DNA of 64,000 nucleotides from Rhizobium rhizoryzae (lineage in GTDB: Bacteria > Pseudomonadota > Alphaproteobacteria > Rhizobiales > Rhizobiaceae): contig NZ_CP049250.1 of the NCBI RefSeq assembly GCF_011046895.1, positions 496,001 through 560,000 on the forward strand. The letters are read 5' to 3'. Below the pieces are notes generated by a model. The model was not told the origin of the DNA and ran no database searches. It worked only from the letters and a program-made list of their open reading frames with translations. Each line of letters begins with the position of its first letter. Within the stretch, counting starts at the first letter, position 1. Both the position numbers and the translations under genes were made by a program. Shown here in pieces: positions 53,561 through 62,116 of the stretch.

Positions 53561-54724
53561 ATGCAATCCGAGAGCAACGCTTTTTTCTATTCCGCCCTTC
53601 CCGTTCTGACGCGGTTCGAAGGTGTGACGGATGCGGAAAATTATACCCCTCTTCCGGGAGACTGGTTCCTGGCGCTTGCCGATATCGTCGGTTCGACAGG
53701 TGCGATTGCCGAGGGACGATACAAGGACGTGAACATGGCGGGCGCCAGCGTCATATCCGCAATCCTCAACGTGTTGGACGAGACGGATTACCCGTTTGTC
53801 TTCGGCGGAGACGGCGCCCTTGTCGCCATTCCGCCCACAAAGCGATTGGATGCACGTCAGGCGCTTTCTTCGGTTTGTCGTTGGGTCAAGGAAGAATTGC
53901 GCCTTGATATGCGCGTTGCTCTCGTTCCAATGACAGACGTGCGCAAGGCCGGACGCGATGTGGGCGTTGCGCGGTTTGCTGCAAGTTCCTCGGTATCTTA
54001 CGCCATGTTCAATGGCGGCGGCGCCAGCTGGGCCGAACAGCAAATGAAGGCAGGGCACTTTCTCATTGAGGAAGAGAACGCCGCTCAACCGGATCTTACA
54101 GGCCTTTCCTGCCGCTGGGACTCGATCCCGAGCCAGCGGGGTCAGATCGTCTCACTCATCGTCAGCCCGATGTCGCTGTCGACGATGAATGAGTTTCGGG
54201 ATCTGATGGTCAGACTGATAGCGATCACCAGCCAATCCTCCCGGGACAGCCATCCCGTGCCGGAAAAGGGCCCGCCCCTGCGCTACAATGAGCAAAGCAT
54301 TGAGCGGGAAGCCCACGCGACGGCAACACCGGACAAGAGAGGCGCGCGAAAATGGGCGATCCGAATGCAGATCTGGCTGACGATCCTGCTCTATCGCTTC
54401 AACCTGTCACTGGGGCGCTTTAATGCGCGTCAGTATGCTCGAGAGGTTGCCCAGAATTCGGACTTCCGCAAGTTTGACGACGGCCTCAAGATGACGCTCG
54501 ACGTGGATGCCGATCAGCTTGCGCAGATTCGGTCCATGCTGGAGACCGGGAAGGGTAATGGCATCTGTGACTACGGGCTGCACAGTCAGGACAGCGCGCT
54601 GATGACCTGCCTCGTGTTCAATCCGCTTTCCCACAATCATGTGCATTTTATCGACGGCGCAAGCGGCGGATATGCCCTGGCAGCCAGCCAATTGGTGAAC
54701 AGGCCCAAACCGACGAGCCCGTAA
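53561..54724 (+). CDS. DUF3095 class III cyclase-like protein
   Basis: The 387-residue DUF3095 family protein has an N-terminal cyclase-like domain. The metal aspartates are conserved: Asp41 in LADIVGSTG and Asp84 in FGGDGALVAI. The C-terminal half is family-specific, with DFRKFDDGLKMTLDVDADQL and GLHSQDSALMTCLVFN. Members are annotated as adenylate cyclase-like, but activity is not established to my knowledge. It lies 52 bases after the membrane cyclase, probably co-transcribed. Confidence 0.85.
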   Translation: MQSESNAFFYSALPVLTRFEGVTDAENYTPLPGDWFLALADIVGSTGAIAEGRYKDVNMAGASVISAILNVLDETDYPFVFGGDGALVAIPPTKRLDARQALSSVCRWVKEELRLDMRVALVPMTDVRKAGRDVGVARFAASSSVSYAMFNGGGASWAEQQMKAGHFLIEEENAAQPDLTGLSCRWDSIPSQRGQIVSLIVSPMSLSTMNEFRDLMVRLIAITSQSSRDSHPVPEKGPPLRYNEQSIEREAHATATPDKRGARKWAIRMQIWLTILLYRFNLSLGRFNARQYAREVAQNSDFRKFDDGLKMTLDVDADQLAQIRSMLETGKGNGICDYGLHSQDSALMTCLVFNPLSHNHVHFIDGASGGYALAASQLVNRPKPTSP

Positions 54725-54947
54725 ATATCGATCACGTTTGTCGCTCGACCGACGGAAAGTGAAACGGCCATCGTAAAATTTCCGGAGAGCGGGCTTGTTT
54801 GAGGAATGGTCCATACCAATCTGAAGAACGTATTCGGCTGTACTCATATTAAGCTACTCCGAGCCAATGTGGTCCCGGACCTTCGGGGTTGCATCACCGA
54901 CGCGGCAGTGCCTCAAAAGCGGGCACAGATCTCTTCAAGGCATTGCT

Positions 54948-56294
54948 ATGACGACAGCTCCTGTTTCCTCGATCTTCATGGACAAGGTTGCCGACTGGTT
55001 GACTCGAACGGCTCTTTCCGGGGCCTCTCTCGAGCAGATTGTCCGCGGCTTCTGCGAGCGCATTGCTGCGGCGGGGCTGCCCGTCATTCGCGTACATCTT
55101 TCGTTTGCGATGCTGCATCCCCTTTACGATGCGCTCGGCTTTACCTGGCGACAGCAAAGCGGTTTGGAAATCGAGGGATACCGCCACGACAATGGCAACA
55201 ACGACGTTTTCCTGAAAAGCCCGTACTTCCAGCTCCTGAGCAATGGACTGGACTATCTGCGCCGCAAGATCCCGGCTGACGGTCCGGTGGAATTTCCGGT
55301 CTTCGAGGACCTGCGGCGTGAAAATGTCACGGACTATATCGCCTTCATGCAGCCTTTCGGTGATGATTCGGTGCAGGGCATGATGGGCTCCTGGTCGACA
55401 GACGCGCCCGGGGGGTTCACCGAGGAAATGGTCGGCGCCCTTATGCGGCTTCAAAACCACCTGGCGGTTGCCGCCAAGATGGCAGTGTTGGACAAGCTCG
55501 CCAGCAACATGCTGACCACCTATCTGGGCATGGATGCCGGGCAGCGGGTTCTGAAAGGGCAGGTTCGCCGCGGCGATGGTGAAACGATCCGGGCCGCGCT
55601 TGTGATGGGCGACATGCGAGAATCGACATCGCTTGCGGACAAGGAAAGCCGTCAGGATTACATCGACACGCTGAACGCCTTTTTTGATGCTTTGGCAGCA
55701 CCCTTCAATCGCAATGGCGGCCAGATCCTGAGCTTCCTTGGCGATGGTTTCCTTGCGGTCTATCCCTGTGACAGACATCGCGAACCATCCCGCGAGGCAG
55801 CGCAGGCGGCCATGTCCGCGGTCAGGCAGGCGCAGATCCGGATGGAGGATCTCAATGCCGAGCGTCGAAAGACAGGCCTCCACCCGATTTCATTCGGCCT
55901 TGGCCTTCACATCGGCAATGTCATGTTCGGCAATGTGGGTCTTCGCGACCGCTTGACGTTTTCCGCCTTCGGCTCTGCCGTCAACGAAGTCGTCCGCCTT
56001 CAGGAACTGACGAAGAAGCATGAGTGCGATGTGATCGCCAGCGAAGCCTTTGCGGATTACTGCGAGGGTGAGTGGATCAATCTTGGAGACCGCAAGCTGC
56101 GCGGCGTGCGCCAGAAAGTGACGATCATGAAGCCAGCGCCTGCAACAGAGGCCTTGAGACGGGATGATGTGGTCGCCGACCTTCGGCATCAGGCACTTTC
56201 CGAAGCCGAACGGCTTATCCTGCTGCACCGCGACGCGGCGGCGGGCAAGCCGGACAAGCGAGCCCCGCGCCTCCTCGACAAGTTTCTGCAATAG
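54948..56294 (+). CDS. Soluble class III nucleotide cyclase with N-terminal sensor region
   Basis: The 448-residue protein has an N-terminal domain of about 205 residues, possibly GAF-like, followed by a cyclase domain. Metal aspartates are Asp222 (VMGDMRESTSL) and Asp266 (FLGDGFLAVYP), and the transition-state Asn346 and Arg350 are present. The base-recognition lysine position is Ser262 and its partner is Ser339, so specificity for ATP is in doubt. The ATG at 54948 has AAGG upstream. A 223-base spacer separates it from the DUF3095 gene, so it may have its own promoter. Confidence 0.87.
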   Translation: MTTAPVSSIFMDKVADWLTRTALSGASLEQIVRGFCERIAAAGLPVIRVHLSFAMLHPLYDALGFTWRQQSGLEIEGYRHDNGNNDVFLKSPYFQLLSNGLDYLRRKIPADGPVEFPVFEDLRRENVTDYIAFMQPFGDDSVQGMMGSWSTDAPGGFTEEMVGALMRLQNHLAVAAKMAVLDKLASNMLTTYLGMDAGQRVLKGQVRRGDGETIRAALVMGDMRESTSLADKESRQDYIDTLNAFFDALAAPFNRNGGQILSFLGDGFLAVYPCDRHREPSREAAQAAMSAVRQAQIRMEDLNAERRKTGLHPISFGLGLHIGNVMFGNVGLRDRLTFSAFGSAVNEVVRLQELTKKHECDVIASEAFADYCEGEWINLGDRKLRGVRQKVTIMKPAPATEALRRDDVVADLRHQALSEAERLILLHRDAAAGKPDKRAPRLLDKFLQ

Positions 56295-56433
56295 GCCTGC
56301 GGTCACGTTTTGAACATCTGCTTGTTCGTCTGCCCTTGGAAGGCGCCACAAAACTGCTAGTTTCTCCAGACGGCTGGCTTATATCCGCGCAAGGCCGATG
56401 TGATGGAGCGACGATGAAGCAGGTCACCTGTCG

Positions 56434-59154
56434 ATGAGGATGGAAAAGGGACTGGCGCGGTACATCTGGCGCAACACCTCCCGGCAGCAATTGTGGATTC
56501 TTGCGATCGTTGCCCTGTCGATGATCCCTTACTTCCTGTCTTTCGACCTGCCAAAGCAGATCGTCAACGGACCGATCCAGGGCCAGGGTTTCGAGGATGT
56601 CGATGCCACCCGTACGTTCATGGAACTGTCTCCGACGCTTCCGCTGATCGGAGAAGTTCACCTGTTCGGCGGTTTCGAGCTTGACCGGCTACAGACTCTC
56701 CTCGCACTCAGCTTCGTGTTCCTTGGCCTCGTCGTTCTCAACGGCCTCTTCAAATTCTACATCAATACCTACAAGGGACGACTTGGCGAACGGATGCTAA
56801 GGCGCATCCGCTTTGATCTGATCGACCGTGTCCTGCGCTTCCCGCCAAACCAGTTCAAAAAGGTAAAATCCGCCGAGATCGCCACCATGATCAAGGACGA
56901 GGTCGAGCCTCTTGGCGGCTTCACAGGCGATGCGTTCGTCCAGCCAGCACTTCTCGGCGGCCAAGCCATTACCGCGCTCGCCTTCATCATCATCCAGAAT
57001 TTCTGGCTGGGCATGATTGCGGCGGGCATCGTTTGCGTCCAGGCCATCATCATTCCACGCATGAGGCGGCGCCTGCTCGAACTGGGTCGCCAGCGCCAGT
57101 TGACGGCACGACAACTATCCGGGCGCGTCAGCGAAATCGTCGATGGAATTCACTCCATCCACGCACATGATACTTCGAACCTCGAGCGCGCAGACATTGC
57201 CCAGCGACTGGGCCTGATCTTCAACATTCGCTATGATCTTTACCAGTGGAAGTTTCTCGTCAAGTTCATCAATAACTTCCTGGCGCAGGTCACACCTTTC
57301 CTGTTCTACGTCATCGGCGGCTATCTTGCACTGCAGGGTCGTCTGGATATCGGCCAGCTCGTCGCGGTCATCGCGGCCTACAAGGATCTTCCCGGTCCCT
57401 TGAAGGAATTGATCGACTGGGATCAGGCACGACAGGATGTTCAGGTAAAATACGCTCAGGTGGTCGAGCAGTTCGACGTCGAACATCTCGTTCCCGCCAA
57501 TGTACAAACCGTGATGCGGGAGCCTGTCGAGAGGCTGGCTGCTCCGCTGGTCGCATCGCACCTTCTTGTGACCGATGATAGCGGTGCACCGATTCTCAAC
57601 AGGGTATCGCTGGAAATCCAGCCAAACGAGACGATTGCGGTTCTCGGCCAGAATGGCGCTGGCGGCGAGGCCATAGCGGAAGCCTTCGGTCGCGTCGTCT
57701 GGCCGGATAGCGGCAAGATCACGATTGGTGGGCAGGATATTCTGGAGATGCCGGAATCGGTCACCGGTCGCCGCATCAGCTTTGTCTCTTCCGACGCGCA
57801 TTTCTTTCACGGCAGCTTGCGCGACAACCTGTTCTACGGCCTGAAGCATGCGCCCCTGACGGAAACGACCTACAAGGGCAGCGAGGCGAGAGAATTCAAG
57901 CGGAACCTTTTGGAAGCGCAGCGATCGGGAAATCCATCGTTCGACCTCAACAGCGACTGGATCGATTATGACGCGGCTGGCGCCACAGGCCCTGACGACC
58001 TCCTCAAGGTCATTCGCCCCGTTCTCGATGCGGTGATGATTTCGCAGGATATCTTCGATCTGGCACTGCGCTCCAAGGTCGATCTTGCGGCTCATCCGGC
58101 CATGAGCGAGGTGATTGTCGATGTTCGAGCGGCGCTGCAACGGCGCCTCGCGGAGGAGGATCTGGAGGGAACCGTGGTGCCGTTCCGGCCGGATAGCTAC
58201 AACGATCAGGCGACCGTTGGCGAGAACCTGCTGTTTGGAACCATGAAGCAGTCCATGCTGACGCCTGCCGCGCTCGCTGCACATCCCTATTTCAAGCAGA
58301 TCATGCGGGAAACGGGGCTGAGCAACGATCTCTACGCCATGGGTCTCGAGATTGCCGAGACTGCCGTCGAGCTGTTCCGCGATCTGCCTCCGGACAATCC
58401 GTTCTTCCAGCAGCTTACCTTCATGTCCGCCGAAGACATTCCGGCTTATGAGGAGCTTCTGCAATCGCTCAAAGGAACGACGGCTGAAGAGGCATCCTCA
58501 AAGGACCGCATCAACATCATCCGCCTGAGCTTTGCCTATATCGAGCCGCGTCACCGCTTCGGCCTCCTGACACCCGAGTTGCGTGACAAGATCGTCCAGG
58601 CGCGCCAAAGCTTTTATGCCGATCTGCCGGAAGACCTGGCAACCATGATCGAGCGGCACGATCCCTCCAGGTTTTCGGAGTCTGCCTCTCTCATCGACAA
58701 TGTGCTTTTCGGCCGCATCGCCTACAGCGAAGCGGATGCTTCGGACCGCATCAAGCGCATCGCCCGCGATATTTTTGCCGAGATGGATCTCGAGCATAAC
58801 GTACTGTCGATCGGGCTGGATTTCGATGTGGGCACGCAAGGTCGCCGCCTGACCAATGTGCAGCGACAGAAGCTCAATCTTGCGCGGGCACTGCTGAAAC
58901 GATCAGACTACTTCATCTTCAACCGGCCACTGCCAGCGCTGGACCAGAGGGCGCAGGATCAGATTGTGACAAATGTCATGCGCGACCTGCACAGGGATGG
59001 GTATCGACCGGCAATCATCTGGGTTCTGCCCACCGCCGATGTTGCGCAACTTTTCGATCGTATTCTGGTTTTCAAGGGCGGAAACCTTGTCGAAAACGGC
59101 GCCTATGATGAAGTTTTCGAGAAGAACGGTATGTTCAAGCAATTGGTCTCATAA
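56434..59154 (+). CDS. ABC-exporter-like protein with a degenerate, expanded nucleotide-binding domain
   Basis: The 906-residue protein has an exporter-type membrane domain (residues 15-335) with helices near 20-38, 86-110, 170-208 and 280-320, joined to an ABC ATPase-like domain from about 370. Every catalytic motif is altered. Walker A reads GQNGAGGE (405-412), lacking Lys and Ser/Thr. The signature is LTNVQ (806-810). Walker B is FIFNRP (827-832), lacking Asp and Glu, and the switch region is VLPT. About 290 extra residues lie between DNLFYG (464-469) and DNVLFG (755-760), with a third copy ENLLFG at 597-602. It is unlikely to hydrolyse ATP normally. The next gene, 36 bases on, encodes a cyclic-nucleotide-binding domain. 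Confidence 0.88.
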   Translation: MRMEKGLARYIWRNTSRQQLWILAIVALSMIPYFLSFDLPKQIVNGPIQGQGFEDVDATRTFMELSPTLPLIGEVHLFGGFELDRLQTLLALSFVFLGLVVLNGLFKFYINTYKGRLGERMLRRIRFDLIDRVLRFPPNQFKKVKSAEIATMIKDEVEPLGGFTGDAFVQPALLGGQAITALAFIIIQNFWLGMIAAGIVCVQAIIIPRMRRRLLELGRQRQLTARQLSGRVSEIVDGIHSIHAHDTSNLERADIAQRLGLIFNIRYDLYQWKFLVKFINNFLAQVTPFLFYVIGGYLALQGRLDIGQLVAVIAAYKDLPGPLKELIDWDQARQDVQVKYAQVVEQFDVEHLVPANVQTVMREPVERLAAPLVASHLLVTDDSGAPILNRVSLEIQPNETIAVLGQNGAGGEAIAEAFGRVVWPDSGKITIGGQDILEMPESVTGRRISFVSSDAHFFHGSLRDNLFYGLKHAPLTETTYKGSEAREFKRNLLEAQRSGNPSFDLNSDWIDYDAAGATGPDDLLKVIRPVLDAVMISQDIFDLALRSKVDLAAHPAMSEVIVDVRAALQRRLAEEDLEGTVVPFRPDSYNDQATVGENLLFGTMKQSMLTPAALAAHPYFKQIMRETGLSNDLYAMGLEIAETAVELFRDLPPDNPFFQQLTFMSAEDIPAYEELLQSLKGTTAEEASSKDRINIIRLSFAYIEPRHRFGLLTPELRDKIVQARQSFYADLPEDLATMIERHDPSRFSESASLIDNVLFGRIAYSEADASDRIKRIARDIFAEMDLEHNVLSIGLDFDVGTQGRRLTNVQRQKLNLARALLKRSDYFIFNRPLPALDQRAQDQIVTNVMRDLHRDGYRPAIIWVLPTADVAQLFDRILVFKGGNLVENGAYDEVFEKNGMFKQLVS

Positions 59155-59190
59155 TATCGTATTGCTGGAGGAACAGGGGTAGGTGTGCGG

Positions 59191-59655
59191 ATGCTGCTGA
59201 AAGATGAAGTCGAAATGCTGCGGCGTGTGCCGCTGTTTTCGAAGATCGCTCCGGCGAAACTTAAGCTCCTGGCTTTTGCTTCCGAACGCCTCAATTGTCG
59301 GGAGGGACAAAACCTGTTTCGTCAGGGCGATCCCGGCGATGCCGCCTATGTGGTGCTTTCGGGCACGGCGGACGTTCTGGTCAATTCGAATGGCGATGAA
59401 GTAAAAGTTGCTGATGTCGAGCAAAACTCGATCGTGGGCGAGATCGCGATCCTGTGCGATGTTTCGCGCACAGCGACCGTCCGGGCAACCTCGCGCCTTG
59501 AGGTCCTGAAGATCAGCAAGGAAAATTTTCTAGGGCTGATGAATGATTTTCCGGATATGGCGGTTGAGATCATGCGCGTGCTTGCAGACCGCCTGAACCA
59601 CACGACCTCCGAATTGACTGCTGCGCGCGCCCGGGAACAGCGCGCGACAACCTGA
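59191..59655 (+). CDS. Stand-alone cyclic-nucleotide-binding domain protein
   Basis: The 154-residue protein is a single CRP-type sensor domain, LLKDEVEMLRRVPLFSKI then FRQGDPGDAAYVVLSGTADV. The phosphate-binding cassette is IVGEIAILCDVSRTATVRA, matching the GE...R-A-T pattern that binds cAMP or cGMP. There is no helix-turn-helix, so it is not a transcription factor. The C-terminal helix (LADRLNHTTSELTAARARE) may contact a partner. The close upstream neighbour is the degenerate ABC protein. I favour ATG 59191; GTG 59185 is also in frame. Confidence 0.87.
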   Translation: MLLKDEVEMLRRVPLFSKIAPAKLKLLAFASERLNCREGQNLFRQGDPGDAAYVVLSGTADVLVNSNGDEVKVADVEQNSIVGEIAILCDVSRTATVRATSRLEVLKISKENFLGLMNDFPDMAVEIMRVLADRLNHTTSELTAARAREQRATT

Positions 59656-59660
59656 TACAA

Positions 59661-59684
59661 ATCAGGACCCTTTCGGGTCCTGAT
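59661..59684. terminator. Hairpin between convergent genes
   Basis: ATCAGGACCC pairs perfectly with GGGTCCTGAT around TTTC. It lies between the cyclic-nucleotide-binding gene and the PRC-barrel gene and could end both transcripts, though T runs are short. Confidence 0.6.
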
Positions 59685-59692
59685 CGGGATGG

Positions 59693-60085
59693 TCACATCC
59701 AGTATGGCGGTACGCCGTAGTAATCGTAGATCGTCCGATCTTTTTCACGATACCAGGTATCATCATCCAGATCGCTATATTTGGGCGCACCCGTAATCTG
59801 GTCCTTCGTCAGATCGATGCGGTATCCGTCAAGCTGTTCGTCATAGCGAAGCTTTTCCCAAGGCAGCGGGTAATAGTCATCGCCGATGCCAAGGAAACCG
59901 CCAAAGCTGAGTACGGCATAGGCAACGCGTCCGCCGCGCTTTTCCAGCATGATGCGCTGAATGGAACCGATCTTTTTGCCGTCAGCCCCGTAAACGCTCG
60001 TGCCTTCCACTTTGTCGCTGGCGATGAGAGCACGTGTATCCTTCGCATATGGATCCTGGCCGCGGGTCGTTTCCTGATGCAACAT
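59693..60085 (-). CDS. PRC-barrel domain protein
   Basis: The 130-residue protein has one PRC-barrel domain, LIASDKVEGTSVYGADGKKI and SIQRIMLEKRGGRVAYAVLS, then a tyrosine-rich tail ending VPPYWM. PRC-barrels bind RNA-processing or photosynthetic partners in other proteins; small solitary ones like this are common in rhizobia and often stress-induced. GAGGAGG lies seven bases before the ATG at 60085, and upstream in-frame sequence is rejected. Confidence 0.9.
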   Translation of the reverse strand: MLHQETTRGQDPYAKDTRALIASDKVEGTSVYGADGKKIGSIQRIMLEKRGGRVAYAVLSFGGFLGIGDDYYPLPWEKLRYDEQLDGYRIDLTKDQITGAPKYSDLDDDTWYREKDRTIYDYYGVPPYWM

Positions 60086-60176
60086 TTTGCACCTCCTCTT
60101 GCTGAAGTTCTGATGATCTAACCCTTCACGAAGAGACAGGTTCCGCAAAAATCCGTTCAAGACCCTCGTTGAATAA

Positions 60177-60192
60177 TTGACGCTTACGTCAA
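60177..60192. promoter_or_regulatory. Palindromic operator upstream of the acyl-CoA ligase gene
   Basis: TTGACG-CTTA-CGTCAA is a perfect palindromic pair of arms around four bases, 114 bases before the likely start of the ligase gene. One base differs from the arrangement at 10167-10182 in front of the beta-oxidation operon, suggesting a shared regulator. It also lies about 90 bases upstream of the divergent PRC-barrel gene. Confidence 0.7.
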
Positions 60193-60306
60193 AGTTATTT
60201 AGCGTTGGAATAAATCGGGTGTAAGATCCGTATACAACAGCATCGGAGAGGCAGGATGGGAGTGGAGGCTCGCCCGTCTCTCGGCTTGAGGAGGAGAACG
60301 CCGCCA

Positions 60307-62010
60307 ATGAACGAAATGTCTCAAACAGCCCTGCACCCGGCGGCCAAGAAGATCTGGCTTGCTTCTTACCCGCCGACAGTGCCCGCCGAACTGCCGCCGC
60401 TGGCCCATCGCTCGATCGGACAGTTGTTCGACGAAAGCTGCGCACGCTTTGCCGATCGGACGGCCTATTCCAGCATGGACAAGGCGCTTACGTTTCGCGA
60501 GCTTGAGCAGGAAAGCCGGAAAGTGGGTGCCTGGCTACAGGCACGCGGCCTTGCAAAAGGCGACCGCGTTGCCGTGATGATGCCGAACATTCTGCAAAAT
60601 CCGGTCGTCGTCTTCGGTATTCTTCGTGCCGGGTTCGTGGTCGTCAACGTCAATCCGCTCTATACGCCACGCGAGCTGGAGCATCAGCTGAACGATGCCG
60701 GAGCGAAGGCGATCTTCGTGCTGGAGAACTTTGCGCATACGGTTCAGCAGGTTTTGTCAAAGACCTCGGTCAAGCATGTTGTCGTCACAAAGATGGGCGA
60801 CATGCTGGGACTGAAAGGGCACATCGTCAACTTCGTCGTGCGCAAGGTCAAGAAGCTGGTTCCAGCGTGGAGCATCCCGACTGCCATTTCGTTCAAGACT
60901 GTTCTTGGCGACGGCGCGAAAGCCACGCTGACCCCCGCCGACGCGAACCTGGATGATCTTGCATTTCTGCAATATACCGGTGGGACGACCGGCGTCTCCA
61001 AGGGTGCCATGCTCACGCATCGCAATCTCTTGTCGAACAAGGACCAGATGGCCTACTGGCTGGAAACAGCTTTCGTTCGCAGTGACAGACCTGCCGTGAT
61101 GACCTTCCTGTGCGCCCTGCCGCTCTATCATATCTTTGCACTGACGGTGAATTCCCTGATGGGTGTCGCAATCGGTGCGCACAATGTTCTCATTGCCAAC
61201 CCGCGCGACCTGCCGAGCCTGGTGAAGGATATTCAGAAACACAAGATCCACATCTTCCCGGGTCTCAACACGCTCTTCAACGCCCTGCTGAACAATGCTG
61301 AATTCCAGAAGCTGGACCATTCATCCCTATTGATGGTCTTCGGCGGCGGCATGGCCGTTCAACGCCCTGTTGCGGAACGTTGGCACAAGATGACGGGCTG
61401 CCCGATCACGGAAGGCTATGGCCTTTCCGAAACCTCCCCGGTCGCGACCGTCAACCGCATCGATATTCCCGAATTTACCGGAACCATCGGCTTGCCCGTC
61501 TCTTCGACCGAGGTCAGCATCCGTGACGAGGATGGTAACCCCCTCGTCTTTGGTGAGGTTGGCGAAATCTGCATTCGCGGACCACAGGTCATGGCAGGCT
61601 ACTGGAATCGTCCGGACGAGACGGAAAAGGTGATGACGCCCGACGGGTTCTTCCGGACCGGCGACATGGGTTACATGGATGAACGCGGCTACACAAAGAT
61701 CGTGGATCGCAAGAAGGACATGATCCTGGTGTCCGGCTTCAACGTCTATCCGAATGAGGTCGAAGAGGTTGCGGCCAGCCATCCGGGCGTTCTTGAATGC
61801 GCAGCCGTTGGTGTGCCTGACGAAAACTCCGGCGAGGCGGTGAAACTCTTCGTGGTAAAGCGCGATCCGAGCCTAACGGAAGCAGACCTGAAGGCACATT
61901 GCGCAAGTGGCCTTACCAATTACAAGCGTCCCAAGTTCATTGAATTCCGGACGGAATTGCCGAAGACGCCGGTTGGAAAGATCCTCCGGCGTGAGCTTCG
62001 TCCGAAGTAA
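60307..62010 (+). CDS. fadD: Long-chain fatty acyl-CoA ligase
   Basis: The 567-residue adenylate-forming enzyme activates fatty acids to acyl-CoA before beta-oxidation. It has the AMP-binding loop QYTGGTTGVSKGAMLTH, GYGLSETSPVATVNR, the hinge region FFRTGDMGYMDERGYTKIVD and the C-terminal lysine region TPVGKILRRELR. The ATG at 60307 follows an AGGAGG run by 12 bases. Its operator matches that of the fad operon 50 kb away, although the genes are not adjacent. A strong terminator follows. Confidence 0.93.
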   Translation: MNEMSQTALHPAAKKIWLASYPPTVPAELPPLAHRSIGQLFDESCARFADRTAYSSMDKALTFRELEQESRKVGAWLQARGLAKGDRVAVMMPNILQNPVVVFGILRAGFVVVNVNPLYTPRELEHQLNDAGAKAIFVLENFAHTVQQVLSKTSVKHVVVTKMGDMLGLKGHIVNFVVRKVKKLVPAWSIPTAISFKTVLGDGAKATLTPADANLDDLAFLQYTGGTTGVSKGAMLTHRNLLSNKDQMAYWLETAFVRSDRPAVMTFLCALPLYHIFALTVNSLMGVAIGAHNVLIANPRDLPSLVKDIQKHKIHIFPGLNTLFNALLNNAEFQKLDHSSLLMVFGGGMAVQRPVAERWHKMTGCPITEGYGLSETSPVATVNRIDIPEFTGTIGLPVSSTEVSIRDEDGNPLVFGEVGEICIRGPQVMAGYWNRPDETEKVMTPDGFFRTGDMGYMDERGYTKIVDRKKDMILVSGFNVYPNEVEEVAASHPGVLECAAVGVPDENSGEAVKLFVVKRDPSLTEADLKAHCASGLTNYKRPKFIEFRTELPKTPVGKILRRELRPK

Positions 62011-62078
62011 AGATCAGCACGGGCGGCACTTGCGCCAGATGTCATCTGGACGCAAATCAAACCCTTGGTTAAACCCTT

Positions 62079-62106
62079 AAAAGGCCGCTCATGACGGGCG
62101 GCCTTT
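62079..62106 (+). terminator. Rho-independent terminator of fadD
   Basis: AAAGGCCGC pairs with GCGGCCTTT around a short loop, followed by a weak T-rich tail. It sits 11 bases before the next start codon. Confidence 0.75.
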
Positions 62107-62116
62107 CGTATTTCTG

